This document shows positions 43,705 through 53,074 of a DNA stretch of 64,000 bases, piece by piece; positions within the stretch are counted from its first letter, which is position 1, and the number at the start of each line of letters is the position of its first letter. The DNA is taken from positions 930,001 to 994,000 of the forward strand of contig NZ_CP036262.1 in the NCBI RefSeq assembly GCF_007741495.1, given 5' to 3'. Below the pieces are notes generated by a model. The model saw only the letters and a program-made list of their open reading frames with translations, ran no database searches and was not told the origin of the DNA. This DNA is from Roseimaritima multifibrata. Its GTDB lineage: Bacteria; Planctomycetota; Planctomycetia; Pirellulales; Pirellulaceae. The position numbers were made by a program, and so were the translations under genes.

Positions 43705-45546
43705 CTAGATTTTTGCCGAGTACGATTCGACGTCGCGGATCAATTCATGGTTCCGCTTGCTGAGCACCTCTTTGGCTGCGGCGACATCTTGCGATTCCGC
43801 CGGTGGCAAGCAGGTAAATATATAGAATTTGACCTTCGGTTCGGTACCCGAGGGACGCACAGCGACATAATTTCCCGATTGCTCCAGATCCAGGATAACC
43901 AAATCACCCACAGGGCCGTCCAGCTTCATTGGAGTCCCTCCACCAGCCGGCAAAATTTGCAAGTTGGCGTAATCGCGGACTTGGGTGACTTTCATTCCGC
44001 CCAGTTGCTTTGGTGGATCGGAGCGGAAGGTCGCCATTAATTTTTTCATGTTGGCCATCCCCTCGCTTCCTTCCATCACCACGTTGATCAGGTGTTCGTT
44101 GTGATAGCCATGGCGCTGATAGATCGCGGCTAGATACTCATGCAACGATTGCCCATCCGCTTTCAATTGGGCGGCCAATTCGCAAAGCAACATGCAGGCA
44201 ACCGGAGCATCTTTGTCACGGGCATACTGCCCCACCAGATAACCGTGCGATTCTTCGGTGCCAAACACGAATTTGTCAGGGCCATCGCGATCGATGATTC
44301 CCGCGATCCATTTGAAACCGACCAGCAGATTGCTTTCGCAGCCGACTCCATACTGCTTCGCAATTTTGCCGATCAATGCGGTTGTCACCAACGTCGTCAC
44401 CACGTAATGCTCGGGTGACAGAGTCCCTGCAGCTTTTCGGCGTGACAGGATGAACTCTTCCAGGATCGCACCAATCTGGTTACCTGTCAGCGTATCCCAT
44501 TCGCCTTGGGAATCGCTTGTGAGCGGAGCCGCGACACCAACGCGGTCGGCGTCCGGATCGGTCGCCAGGACCATGTCGAATCCATTGGCTCTGGCATATT
44601 CGATCGGTTTGTCGAAGACAGCCTTGTTTTCGGGATTGGAAACGTGACCGGGGACGTTGGGGAAATCTCCGCTCGGTTCCGCGTGCGGTTCATAAACTTC
44701 GACGTCTTTGAATCCATCCCGCTTCAGTAGGGGAATCGTCGCGTAGGCGCCCACACCGTGCAGTGGAGAGTAGAGAACTTTGACGTCACGAGGACCGCCC
44801 AATTGGCAGGCATAGGCTGCATCTTGATAGGCTGCATCGATTTCGTCCGTGCAGATTTCAACTTTCCCTTCGGCCAAAGCGGTATTGAAATCGATTTTTT
44901 CGATCGCATCGCATTCCATGACCCGGGCGACGATCTCTTTATCGTGAGGCGGCAAGACCTGACCACCCGACGACCAATAAACCTTTACCGCATTATCTGA
45001 AGGGGGATTGTGACTAGCGGTCACCATGATCCCACACGAACAATCTTTGGACCGAACCGCAAAAGACAACTGAGGGGTCGCGCGGTATTCATCGAGGAAA
45101 TAAACTTTGAATCCTGCGGCGACCATGACACCAGCACATAGTTCGGCGAACTCGCGCGAGCGATGTCGCGTGTCGTAGGCGATCGCACACGATAGTTTGG
45201 CGTCGCTTCCTAGTTGTTCGCGAACGTAGTTAGCCAGCCCTTGAGCACTTTCGCCGATCGTCCGTTCGTTAATCGCATTGGAACCGAATTCGTACATTCG
45301 GCCGCGACGCCCTCCGGTTCCGAAGGGGATTACCGTCCAGAAAACGTCATCCAGTTTCTGCCATTTTTGATCGGCAATGTGCTGCACGATCCGGTCGCGA
45401 TAGTCCGCATAGCGAGGTTCCAGCAGCCAGCGTTTAATGTTCTCAACGGCTGGAGCGGTCACCTCGCCGCGCTCGGCAGCTTGATTTAATTGTTTCAACG
45501 CTTCATCAACAGAAAGAACCGATCCGGAATTGTCAGTGGAAGTCAT
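43705..45546 (-). CDS. Phosphoglucomutase/phosphomannomutase, PgcA/PGM2-like
   Basis: The ATG at 45546 (MTSTDNSGSV) gives 613 residues, the size of PGM2-like enzymes. The phosphoserine loop GIMVTASHNPPSDNAVKVYW places the catalytic Ser at 178; DPDADRVGVA binds the metal; GTEESHGYLVG binds the sugar; RPSGTEPKVKFY binds phosphate. TVIPFGTGGRRGRMYEFG is the typical start. It interconverts hexose 1- and 6-phosphates through a phosphoenzyme, probably glucose, to feed sugar nucleotide and glycogen synthesis. It is divergent from glmM-like 45716 across 169 bases. Confidence 0.92.
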   Translation of the reverse strand: MTSTDNSGSVLSVDEALKQLNQAAERGEVTAPAVENIKRWLLEPRYADYRDRIVQHIADQKWQKLDDVFWTVIPFGTGGRRGRMYEFGSNAINERTIGESAQGLANYVREQLGSDAKLSCAIAYDTRHRSREFAELCAGVMVAAGFKVYFLDEYRATPQLSFAVRSKDCSCGIMVTASHNPPSDNAVKVYWSSGGQVLPPHDKEIVARVMECDAIEKIDFNTALAEGKVEICTDEIDAAYQDAAYACQLGGPRDVKVLYSPLHGVGAYATIPLLKRDGFKDVEVYEPHAEPSGDFPNVPGHVSNPENKAVFDKPIEYARANGFDMVLATDPDADRVGVAAPLTSDSQGEWDTLTGNQIGAILEEFILSRRKAAGTLSPEHYVVTTLVTTALIGKIAKQYGVGCESNLLVGFKWIAGIIDRDGPDKFVFGTEESHGYLVGQYARDKDAPVACMLLCELAAQLKADGQSLHEYLAAIYQRHGYHNEHLINVVMEGSEGMANMKKLMATFRSDPPKQLGGMKVTQVRDYANLQILPAGGGTPMKLDGPVGDLVILDLEQSGNYVAVRPSGTEPKVKFYIFTCLPPAESQDVAAAKEVLSKRNHELIRDVESYSAKI

Positions 45547-45715
45547 GTAATTGCAGCTCGCTGAAACGAAGAAGATAGACGCGGGGATTCTAGAGGGTTT
45601 TAGCTTGATGTGAAACGGACCGGGTCGCCGAAAAAGCCGCACAGCGTTAGGCTATGACGATAGAAATGCACCGATATCCACCCTTCTCGCACATTGCTTT
45701 GCACCGGCTTCACAC

Positions 45716-47077
45716 ATGTCCAAACTGATCATTAGCGTAAGTGGGCTTCGCGGAATTGTTGGCGAAACATTGGACCCTCTTGTCGTCGCTCGCTACGCAG
45801 CAGCCTTTTCAGCCCATGCTGGTCCAGGCCCTCTGATCGTTGCCCGCGATGGCCGCGCGACCGGCCCGGTCCTGCGGGACGCGCTGACGGCCGCTTTGCG
45901 AGCCACCGGGCGGGATGTCCTGGACGCAGATGTTGCCGCCACCCCCACCGTGGGCGTTTTGGTCCGCCAGCATAAGGCAGCCGGAGCCGTTCAGATTTCT
46001 GCCAGCCACAACCCGCCGCCCTACAACGGGATGAAGCTGTTTGGTGCGGACGGACGAGTCCTGGACGCAAAACAGGGGGCAGCGATTCGCGATGCGTACC
46101 AAAACGATTTTCCAAAATGGGTCTCCCATGATCAACTGGGAACTTTGACCCGTCTGGAAGATCCTCATTCGGAACATTTACGGAAAGTATTGGAAACGGT
46201 CGATGTGGCGGCCATTCGCAGCCGTGCTTTTCGAGTCCTGTTGGACAGCAACCATGGTGCAGGCGCACTCCTTGGGCGTCGCTTGCTGGAATCTCTGGGC
46301 TGCGAATTTGTGATCATGGGGGAAACGCCAGACGGACAATTTGAGCACACGCCAGAACCAACCGCCGTCAATCTGAAAGGGATCGCCGAGAAAGTTCGTG
46401 ATTCCAACTGCGACATCGGTTTCTGCCAAGATCCTGACGCGGATCGCCTGGCCTTGATCGATTCTGAAGGGAACTATATTGGCGAGGAGTACACTCTGAC
46501 GCTGTGCATCCTGCGAGCGCTGCAGGACGAAGCGACACGGGGCCCAATGGTGATTAATTGTGCAACGAGTGCGATGTCGGAAGCACTTGGGCGGCAAGCG
46601 GGAATTTCTGTCTATCGAAGTGCTGTTGGCGAAGCGAATGTCGCGGACCTGATGATCGAAAAACAGGCGACCTACGGTGGCGAGGGGAATGGCGGACCTA
46701 TCGATCCACGTGTTGGTTATGTTCGTGACAGTTTTGTTGGGATGGCACAGATCCTGGATTTAATGCAATCCAGCGGCCAATCCGTTGCCGATATCGCCGC
46801 GACGATTCCGGCGTTCGCCATTCATAAAACCACCGCAACGGTCGATAGCGATCAGTTGCCAGCGGTCCTGGATGCGATCGCTGAATCGATGAGCGATGCA
46901 ACACAGGATCGGCAAGATGGGCTTCGCTTAGCCTGGGACGATGCTTGGTTGCTGGTGCGGGGCAGCAACACTGAACCGATTATTCGTTTGATCGCCGAAG
47001 CCCCCCAAGCCCGTTTAGCGGAAGCCCTTTGCGAGCGAGCTGCGGAAATCGTGACTCAGGTCATCCAAGGAAAATAG
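45716..47077 (+). CDS. glmM: Phosphoglucosamine mutase/phosphomannomutase, GlmM-like
   Basis: A 453-residue alpha-D-phosphohexomutase. The start LIISVSGLRGIVGETLDP is the GlmM-like opening. Ser97 in AVQISASHNPPPYNGMK is the phosphorylated residue; DPDADRLALID binds the metal; and the sugar-binding loop reads GGEGNGGPID, as in archaeal-type GlmM/ManB enzymes, in place of the bacterial GGEQSGH. RGSNTEPIIRLIAEA binds phosphate. GlmM turns glucosamine 6-phosphate into glucosamine 1-phosphate for UDP-GlcNAc. With this loop, mannose or glucose phosphates remain possible substrates. Confidence 0.85.
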   Translation: MSKLIISVSGLRGIVGETLDPLVVARYAAAFSAHAGPGPLIVARDGRATGPVLRDALTAALRATGRDVLDADVAATPTVGVLVRQHKAAGAVQISASHNPPPYNGMKLFGADGRVLDAKQGAAIRDAYQNDFPKWVSHDQLGTLTRLEDPHSEHLRKVLETVDVAAIRSRAFRVLLDSNHGAGALLGRRLLESLGCEFVIMGETPDGQFEHTPEPTAVNLKGIAEKVRDSNCDIGFCQDPDADRLALIDSEGNYIGEEYTLTLCILRALQDEATRGPMVINCATSAMSEALGRQAGISVYRSAVGEANVADLMIEKQATYGGEGNGGPIDPRVGYVRDSFVGMAQILDLMQSSGQSVADIAATIPAFAIHKTTATVDSDQLPAVLDAIAESMSDATQDRQDGLRLAWDDAWLLVRGSNTEPIIRLIAEAPQARLAEALCERAAEIVTQVIQGK

Positions 47078-47147
47078 CGAAAGCGAAGTTTGGTTTACAA
47101 TGGAGGGAAACTTCCGTTTCATTTGCCGTTCGTGAAAGTCGACCTGG

Positions 47148-48803
47148 ATGCTCCGCTTAATCCTTCTGGCATGGTTCGCTTCGGCCGGGATGCCGCTGCT
47201 ATTGGCAGAGCGTCCTGACTGCCGCTTGGTTTATTTTCCGTTGCCCGCCGAGGCAGGCGACGCGGCAAAGTCGAAAACCTTGTGGCAGCAAGCGAACAGC
47301 GAAATCGCCGCCGGAGACGCCGCCGCAGCATTTCACACGCTCTGGCAGTGCCATCATGCGGATCCCGGCAACCTGCTGGCTCGCCGAGCATTGGGGTTGC
47401 CCCCCGCAAAAACGTCTCAGGTGGTCACACGTCGCGGTCGCTCCGCGCCTCCGATTTTGCGTTGGCGGCCCGGCAGTTACCAGCAAGTTGAAACCGCTCA
47501 TTTTACGATCTTTTCCACCGCAGATCCTGAAGCCATCGCGAGCGTTGGCGAACAGCTGGAACGATTTTACTGGGTCTGGGCCCAGGTCTTTTTTCCTCTT
47601 TGGGAAGGGCGTACCGACGTCGGTCGAGGCCTTCGCGGGGATGGGGCGATTGGTCGTGGCAATCAGCGGATGCAAGTCGTGCTGTTCAAAGACGCAGCCG
47701 ATTACATCCGGACGCTAAATCCCCACGTTCCCGGTATCGAACGGTCGACCGGTTTTTATTCGGATCCGCAGCGCTGCACTTTCCTTTTTGCCGGAGAAGA
47801 AGCCGACCCAGCGACCTGGCAGCACGAATTGACGCACCAATTGCTTAGCGAGGCAACTCGGTCACGGTTGAAACCGGATCAGTTGCCGGGCGAAGCTTCG
47901 CAGTTTTGGCTGATCGAGGGAATTGCCACTTATATGGAATCGGTTCGTTTCGGCAAGACGCAAGGCTGGGTCGGTGGCTGGGAATCTCCGCGACTGCAGT
48001 TTGCCCGCTATCGTTGGTTGAGCGCTGGTGATTCTATGCCTTTAGCCGAACTGATTCCTGCTGGGCGGATCGCGGCGCAGCAACGCGAGGACTTAGCCCG
48101 TTGGTATGCCCATGCCGCCGCCTACACGCATCTGCTTATGGACGACCAGGACCATCGTTATCAACAGGCCTTGTTTGCCCAGCTGACAAAGGAATACGCC
48201 ATCCCGCGGCTTGCGGAGGAACCGCCGATCGTCTCACCGCCGATGGACCTTCAAGCGATCACCAAGCAGATGATCCCCTTCCTTCGCTTGGATGACCAGC
48301 GTCTTTTTCCGCCGGCGACCGACGTGTCTTTAAAAGCCATTTGTTTGGGTAGGACCCGTGTCACCGCGGCCGGGCTAGCAGCGTTGCCGCCGCAGCCCGA
48401 TCTGCAATGGTTAGACCTGAGCGGCTTGGCGGTCGATACCGCCGATGTAACGCGTTTGGTTCCGGCGCCGGGATCGTTGGATCAGCTGAACTTGGAACGA
48501 ACTGCGATTGATGATTCCCTTGCCGAGTGGTTGCACCAAGCCAGTCGACTAAGCGAACTAGATCTCAGTCTGACAAAAATTGGTGATCCGGCTTTGGCGG
48601 AATTAGCGGCGCAGACGCCTCTGGAAACCGTTTGGTTAACTGGGACCCAGGTGACCGCTGAAACCGTCAAGCGATTGCTTCGTTTTAAAACGTTGGAGCA
48701 GATTGACGTTCAAGGAACCCAGGTCAGCGATTCCGAAATCGAGCAGCAGCGGACTGAAAATCCTGAGGTCCATTTCAATCCGCTGCAACTAATCGCTCAG
48801 TAA
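47148..48803 (+). CDS. Exported HExxH (DUF1570-like) protein with leucine-rich repeats
   Basis: A 551-residue protein with a signal peptide (about 1-20). The middle has PATWQHELTHQLLSEATRSR, giving the zinc motif HELTH (His226, Glu227, His230), and WLIEGIATYME with Glu257 as the probable third ligand, a gluzincin-type arrangement like that of DUF1570 proteins. From about residue 390 leucine-rich repeats follow: LQWLDLSGLAVDTADVTRL, LDQLNLERTAIDDSLAEWL, LSELDLSLTKIGDPALAEL and LETVWLTGTQVTAETVKRL. Peptidase plus LRR would suit a surface enzyme that recognises proteins. No peptidase activity is shown by sequence alone. Confidence 0.78.
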   Translation: MLRLILLAWFASAGMPLLLAERPDCRLVYFPLPAEAGDAAKSKTLWQQANSEIAAGDAAAAFHTLWQCHHADPGNLLARRALGLPPAKTSQVVTRRGRSAPPILRWRPGSYQQVETAHFTIFSTADPEAIASVGEQLERFYWVWAQVFFPLWEGRTDVGRGLRGDGAIGRGNQRMQVVLFKDAADYIRTLNPHVPGIERSTGFYSDPQRCTFLFAGEEADPATWQHELTHQLLSEATRSRLKPDQLPGEASQFWLIEGIATYMESVRFGKTQGWVGGWESPRLQFARYRWLSAGDSMPLAELIPAGRIAAQQREDLARWYAHAAAYTHLLMDDQDHRYQQALFAQLTKEYAIPRLAEEPPIVSPPMDLQAITKQMIPFLRLDDQRLFPPATDVSLKAICLGRTRVTAAGLAALPPQPDLQWLDLSGLAVDTADVTRLVPAPGSLDQLNLERTAIDDSLAEWLHQASRLSELDLSLTKIGDPALAELAAQTPLETVWLTGTQVTAETVKRLLRFKTLEQIDVQGTQVSDSEIEQQRTENPEVHFNPLQLIAQ

Positions 48804-48835
48804 TCTGAACGATTTGGGGCATGGAATCGGTTGGT

Positions 48836-49912
48836 TTAGCCAAGCAGTTTGATTGTTTTCTGCTCAGCTGCACTTTTGATGGCGGTATCGACGATCTGCT
48901 GCCCGATCCTTGATATTTCGGTGCTGCATGGTCCATCGATCGGCAGATCGTTCTGGACTCGGCTGACGTAGTAGTTAATCAAGTTCTTCGATTCCGGCGC
49001 CAGCGGGTCGGCCGCCATTTCAAACCCTGCGGGCTTCTGTTCGGTTTGCACAAACAGGCTTGTCTGGTAGTCGTAGCAGCCGATGGTTCCCTTGGTCCCG
49101 ACAATCACGAAACCACACCGAGGCTGGGGCTGATGGGTCCAAGGATCTGTAAAGGTTCCCCAGCGTGTTTCAAACTTGCTTAATCCGGTCGTGTATCGAG
49201 CGACCGCAATGCAATGTTCATCCACCTCAAGGCCTTCGGGCTGATCGACCGTAGCCGTTACTTCAATCGGTTTGCGGCCGCCGAAGAACCAGGTCCCGAT
49301 CGTGGTCCCGTAGCCGATGTAATCCAGCAAAGACCCGCCGCCAGCGGCCTTGGAGTAGAACCAACTTTTCGGTTTTTCGCGAGCGATTTCCTCGGCGGTC
49401 GTTTCGCGTTTGTCCGCGCCGTGGTACAGAGGCCCACGATTGCCTCCGTAGTAGTGAACTTCGATCACTTCGCCGATCTCATCCGCTTCGATCATTCGTC
49501 TGGCTGTTTGGTGCGGAGCCGACCAAGCGAGCGGCCAGTTGATCATCAATCGTTTGCCCGCAGATTGGGCGGCTGCGATCATCTGATCGGCTTCGGCCAG
49601 CGATGCTGCCATCGGTTTTTCGATAATGGCGTCGGCGCCGAACTGCATGATGCGGTCGGTCCAAAGTCCATGGTCTGCAGCGGAGGGACAGAGGACCACG
49701 ACATCGGGCTGTGATTCGGCCAAACATTTTTGATAGTCGGTAAAGACCTTCTCTGCAGGAATGTCAAAGGTGCGAATGGCTTCCGCCATGCGATCTTCCT
49801 GGGGATCACAAATTCCGACCAATTCAACGTCCGGATTCTCCGCCACGGCGCGCAGGTTATCTCCCATATGGAAATGCTCAAAACTAATCCCAGCAACACG
49901 TATTCGGCTCAT
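48836..49912 (-). CDS. Gfo/Idh/MocA-family oxidoreductase, cytoplasmic
   Basis: A 358-residue protein without a signal peptide. It begins IRVAGISFEHFHMGDNLRA with a less typical nucleotide loop, then AENPDVELVGICDPQEDRM and the family EKP motif in ADAIIEKPMAASLAEADQM. The C-terminal beta-sheet half includes GGGSLLDYIGYGTTIGTWFF and GTKGTIGCYDYQTSLFV. It likely acts on a sugar or inositol-type substrate with NAD(P). The gene converges with the HExxH/LRR gene, 32 bases apart, and is divergent from the NusG-like gene. Confidence 0.9.
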   Translation of the reverse strand: MSRIRVAGISFEHFHMGDNLRAVAENPDVELVGICDPQEDRMAEAIRTFDIPAEKVFTDYQKCLAESQPDVVVLCPSAADHGLWTDRIMQFGADAIIEKPMAASLAEADQMIAAAQSAGKRLMINWPLAWSAPHQTARRMIEADEIGEVIEVHYYGGNRGPLYHGADKRETTAEEIAREKPKSWFYSKAAGGGSLLDYIGYGTTIGTWFFGGRKPIEVTATVDQPEGLEVDEHCIAVARYTTGLSKFETRWGTFTDPWTHQPQPRCGFVIVGTKGTIGCYDYQTSLFVQTEQKPAGFEMAADPLAPESKNLINYYVSRVQNDLPIDGPCSTEISRIGQQIVDTAIKSAAEQKTIKLLG

Positions 49913-50134
49913 CGCACTCTCTCTCAGCGGGCTTCGGAAAATGAATCAGGGCTCCAATTGTAAGGTCCCCTAATGAGCCAATGGTATCCCCTCATTCACT
50001 GGTGCTGTTCAATCTGCTTTAAATCGATCAGACTATTGACTGGATTCGATTGAATGTGAATGAAATCGATGACGGCGTATGAAACCAAAATGGAGTCTTG
50101 TTTCGTCGCACTTTTACAGCTGGAGTACGTGTCG

Positions 50135-50701
50135 ATGCCGTTGCTGCCTGAAGAACCCGATATCTTCCCTGCAAATCTTCTTGAAACGGTAAGCGTCGAG
50201 GCCCCTTGGTGGGCGATTTACACGCGTTCGCGCCAAGAGAAGGCCCTGATGCGGCAACTGCGGCAAGCAGAAATTGCCCACTACGGCCCGATTATTGAAC
50301 GCCGCTACCGCTCCCCTGCCGGACGGTTGCGAAAGTCATATTCTCCACTCTTCGCAAACTACGTCTTTCTTCAGGGCGACGAAGAAGCTCGCTATCAAGC
50401 GGTCTGTAGTGGCTGCGTCTCGCGCTGCGTTCCCGTCACGCAAACGGATCTTTTGATTACCGATTTACGTCAGGTCCACGCACTCATCGGGACCGGCGAA
50501 TCGTTGGCTCCGGAATCGCGTATCGAGCCCGGGGACATTGTTCGTATCAAGAACGGGCAATTCGCCGGCTATGAAGGTCGGGTGATCCGCCGCGAACACG
50601 AAATTCGATTGGTCGTCGACGTGCGGTTCATGAACCAAGGTGTTTCGGTGGAATTGGACGACTGCCAGATGGAAGTGATCGGCAAAATTCCTGCATCCTG
50701 A
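50135..50701 (+). CDS. NusG/RfaH-like transcription antitermination protein (paralogue)
   Basis: The ATG at 50135 (MPLLPEEPDIFPANLLETVS) gives 188 residues; in-frame ATGs at 50060 and 50090 would add residues not typical of the family. The NusG N-terminal domain is in WWAIYTRSRQEKALMRQLRQ and PLFANYVFLQGD. A KOW-like domain closes the protein: IEPGDIVRIKNGQFAGYEGR. The main nusG is normally next to secE and rplK; this one is not, so it is a specialised paralogue, as RfaH is. Such paralogues commonly act on long polysaccharide operons; rfbB starts 344 bases downstream. Confidence 0.82.
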   Translation: MPLLPEEPDIFPANLLETVSVEAPWWAIYTRSRQEKALMRQLRQAEIAHYGPIIERRYRSPAGRLRKSYSPLFANYVFLQGDEEARYQAVCSGCVSRCVPVTQTDLLITDLRQVHALIGTGESLAPESRIEPGDIVRIKNGQFAGYEGRVIRREHEIRLVVDVRFMNQGVSVELDDCQMEVIGKIPAS

Positions 50702-51045
50702 GCGAGTATTCAGGTACATGCGGTTAAGGTTTTCAAGTTCAAATCTTCGCGGCATTGAGGGGGCTCCTACGGCGGGTCTGAATTCCCGCGTAAAGGGCCG
50801 GACACCGTGCGCCCAGTGTCGTCTACTTTCTTAGCGGAACGGCGCGAGCCGTCCGGCAATCGCATAGAAAAAACAATGATGCGCCGATCCGCTAGGAAAT
50901 TCGGCCGCAGATGCCAAAGTAGGTGGCATTGGGCGTGCACTGTTCTGCTATTTATGGTCGGCCCTGCAAAAGACAGCGGCTAGAGAAGCGATTACAATCG
51001 TTTTTCTCTGATCCAGATCTTTATTCCTGCAGACAGGCAGCCTTA
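50702..51045. other. Intergenic region with dispersed repeat copy
   Basis: These 344 bases between the NusG paralogue and rfbB are largely occupied by copy 4 of the dispersed element (50810-50935). No gene is present. No ops-like element needed for RfaH recruitment is recognised. Confidence 0.45.
50810..50935 (-). repeat. Dispersed palindromic element, copy 4 (about 126 bp, reverse orientation)
   Basis: Ends are CGCCCAGTGTC (50810-50820) and TGGCATTGGGCG (50924-50935), an imperfect inverted pair. Inside, CTTAGCGGAACGGCGCGAGC, CAATCGCATAGAAAAAA and GCCGCAGATGCCAAAG are the complements of blocks in copy 1 at 9751-9891. GCGGAACGGCGC and GCGCCGATCCGC are the arms of a nested palindrome around the A-rich centre. 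An apparent longer reading frame for rfbB begins inside its end, which argues for the later ATG of rfbB. Confidence 0.7.
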
Positions 51046-52101
51046 ATGCGCGTCTTAATCACTGGCGGCGCCGGTTTCATCGGTTCCAATCTCGTCCGCC
51101 TGGCTATCGAATCGGGGCACACCGTCCTGAATGTGGACAAATTGACGTACGCGGGTAACCTTGCCTCCCTAAAAGATCTCGACAGCCACCCAAATTACCA
51201 GTTTTTGCAGGCCGACATTACGGATGCGGAAGCGGTGTCCCAAGCGTTTGCCAGCTTCCAGCCCGAAGCGGTGATGCATTTGGCGGCAGAAAGTCATGTC
51301 GACCGGTCTATCGACGGCCCTGGGCAGTTTATCCAGACAAACGTTGTCGGCACCTTTCAGCTACTTCAGGCCAGCCTCCAGTATTGGCGAGGCCTCTCGG
51401 CGCAAGGGCAGTCGGAATTTCGTTTTCTGCATGTATCGACCGATGAAGTTTACGGATCATTGGGCGAAACTGGCCTGTTCACTGAAACGACCCCATACAC
51501 GCCCCATTCTCCATACTCAGCCAGCAAGGCTTCCAGCGACCATTTGGCCCGCGCCTGGCACGACACCTACGGACTGCCCGTTTTGGTGACCAATTGCAGT
51601 AATAATTATGGTCCCTATCAGTTCCCTGAGAAATTGATCCCGGTTGTCATTCTTAAATGTTTGCGTAACGAACCGATCCCGATCTATGGCAAAGGTGAAA
51701 ACATTCGCGACTGGTTGTACGTGGTCGATCACTGCGAAGCCCTCCTGAAGGTTGTTCAAGAAGGAAAAATAGGCCAGACCTATAATATTGGCGGAAACAA
51801 CGAACGTACGAACCTTGAACTAGTAAAGACTCTGTGCGGGCTGTTGGACGATTTGCGGCCTTGTGAATCAGGGCAAATGCACGAGAAGAAAATTACCTAC
51901 GTAACCGATCGCCCTGGGCATGATCTGCGGTACGCCATTGATGCTTCGAAAATAGCCGAAGAACTTGACTGGCATCCCAAGGAAGACTTCGCCAGCGGCT
52001 TTCGTAAGACCGTAGAATGGTATCTGGATCATCCGGAATGGTGGCAGGATATCCTCTCGGGTGATTACCAACTGCAGCGACAGGGAAATAACGTTTCTTA
52101 G
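51046..52101 (+). CDS. rfbB: dTDP-glucose 4,6-dehydratase
   Basis: The ATG at 51046 starts [20 protein letters not shown] and gives 351 residues, the normal length; a GTG 123 bases upstream lies in the repeat. The NAD loop is [21 protein letters not shown] carries the catalytic Thr-Asp-Glu, and YSASKAS the Tyr and Lys of the short-chain dehydrogenase type. [17 protein letters not shown] and [16 protein letters not shown] are typical of RmlB. It converts dTDP-glucose to dTDP-4-keto-6-deoxyglucose for deoxysugars such as rhamnose. No rfbA, rfbC or rfbD is adjacent. Confidence 0.95.
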   Translation: MRVLITGGAGFIGSNLVRLAIESGHTVLNVDKLTYAGNLASLKDLDSHPNYQFLQADITDAEAVSQAFASFQPEAVMHLAAESHVDRSIDGPGQFIQTNVVGTFQLLQASLQYWRGLSAQGQSEFRFLHVSTDEVYGSLGETGLFTETTPYTPHSPYSASKASSDHLARAWHDTYGLPVLVTNCSNNYGPYQFPEKLIPVVILKCLRNEPIPIYGKGENIRDWLYVVDHCEALLKVVQEGKIGQTYNIGGNNERTNLELVKTLCGLLDDLRPCESGQMHEKKITYVTDRPGHDLRYAIDASKIAEELDWHPKEDFASGFRKTVEWYLDHPEWWQDILSGDYQLQRQGNNVS

Positions 52102-52153
52102 ATCGCGAGGGATCGTTATTGCTGGTTCTTACTTATTTCTAACTTTTGACCGA

Positions 52154-52951
52154 ATGAAAAACATGGCTTGCCAACGATTATTCGCACTTCTTTTTGCCGG
52201 CCTTTTAATGGCGGTTACCGTGAACCTTGCCAGCGCCGAAGAAACGACGCGAGAATTTTACGAAGTTCGCACCTATCAGCTGGGCGAAAACGGTGACCCC
52301 GCGGCTCTGGATGCGTATTTAGAAAAAGCCCTTTTGCCAGCGCTTCAACGCCAAGGCATCGGTCCAGTAGGAGTCCTTTTTGATCCGCAAGCTGAACCAG
52401 CAAACCAGCAAGTTACCGTCGTTATCCCGTTCAACTCGCCCGCTCAATTGCCTGAAGTTCAAGCGGCTTTGGCAAGCGACGAAGCCTATCAAAAAGCTGG
52501 CAAGGATTACCTTGAATTGCCTGTGGACCAAGCTCCGTTCAGCCGAATTCGAAGCGAACTGCTGATTGCCTTTGAATCGATGCCACGCATGGAGGCACCC
52601 ACCGAATCGATCGCTCCAAAAGACGAACGCGTCTATGAACTGCGTACGTACGAAAGTGCGACGGAGCAAAAGGGAATCGTCAAGGTTCACATGTTCAACA
52701 ACGGTGAAATTCCAATCTTCTTGGACTGTGGGATCCAGCCTGTTTTCTTTGGTCAAGCGATCGTCGGACCAAACTGCCCCAATCTGACTTACTTGACCGT
52801 GTACCCAACGGACGAAGCCCGCCAAGCTGGCTGGAAAGCCTTTGTCGCGCACCCCGACTGGGCAACCCTAAAGGTCAAACCCCAATACGCAAACACCGTC
52901 AGCAAAATCGAAAAAGCCGTACTGAAGGCAAAGCCATACTCCCAGTGGTAA
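52154..52951 (+). CDS. Exported NIPSNAP-family protein
   Basis: The ATG at 52154 gives 265 residues; an earlier open frame overlaps rfbB and is less likely. The signal peptide (about 1-29) ends NLASAEE. Two NIPSNAP-like ferredoxin-fold repeats follow: FYEVRTYQLGENGDPAALDA and VYELRTYESATEQKGIVKVH, the second with FLDCGIQPVFFGQAIVGPNC and LTYLTVYPTDEARQAGWKAF. Exported NIPSNAP proteins are widespread in planctomycetes but without a defined role. A hairpin 28 bases after the stop (52979-53000) may end the transcript. Confidence 0.82.
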   Translation: MKNMACQRLFALLFAGLLMAVTVNLASAEETTREFYEVRTYQLGENGDPAALDAYLEKALLPALQRQGIGPVGVLFDPQAEPANQQVTVVIPFNSPAQLPEVQAALASDEAYQKAGKDYLELPVDQAPFSRIRSELLIAFESMPRMEAPTESIAPKDERVYELRTYESATEQKGIVKVHMFNNGEIPIFLDCGIQPVFFGQAIVGPNCPNLTYLTVYPTDEARQAGWKAFVAHPDWATLKVKPQYANTVSKIEKAVLKAKPYSQW

Positions 52952-52978
52952 GCAACGGCGATTGGTGTTGCGCTTGTA

Positions 52979-53000
52979 CGCTTGTCCTTGCGGGCAAGCG
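52979..53000 (+). terminator. Possible terminator of the NIPSNAP gene
   Basis: CGCTTGTCC (52979-52987) and GGGCAAGCG (52992-53000) form a 9-bp stem with one G-T pair and a four-base loop TTGC. The sequence ATTTATAAAT follows, which is a weak T-tract. Confidence 0.4.
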
Positions 53001-53074
53001 ATTTATAAATGGACGGCTTTGCTGCGTTTTAACACCTGGTCCTGAGCGAGCAGGTTGATCGCTTCCCGTTGCGA

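Noticed and set aside
43156-44040. Plus-strand open frame of 294 codons
   Set aside because: Runs antisense to the membrane protein and phosphohexomutase genes and through the palindromic repeat; composition is that of a shadow.
50036-50064. Sigma-70-like promoter TTGACT with TGAAAT before the NusG-like gene
   Set aside because: The spacer is about 19 bases and the -10 element is poor; not enough to report as a feature.
50923-51045. N-terminal extension of rfbB by 41 residues
   Set aside because: It would start at a GTG inside the palindromic element; the normal RmlB start [13 protein letters not shown] is at 51046.
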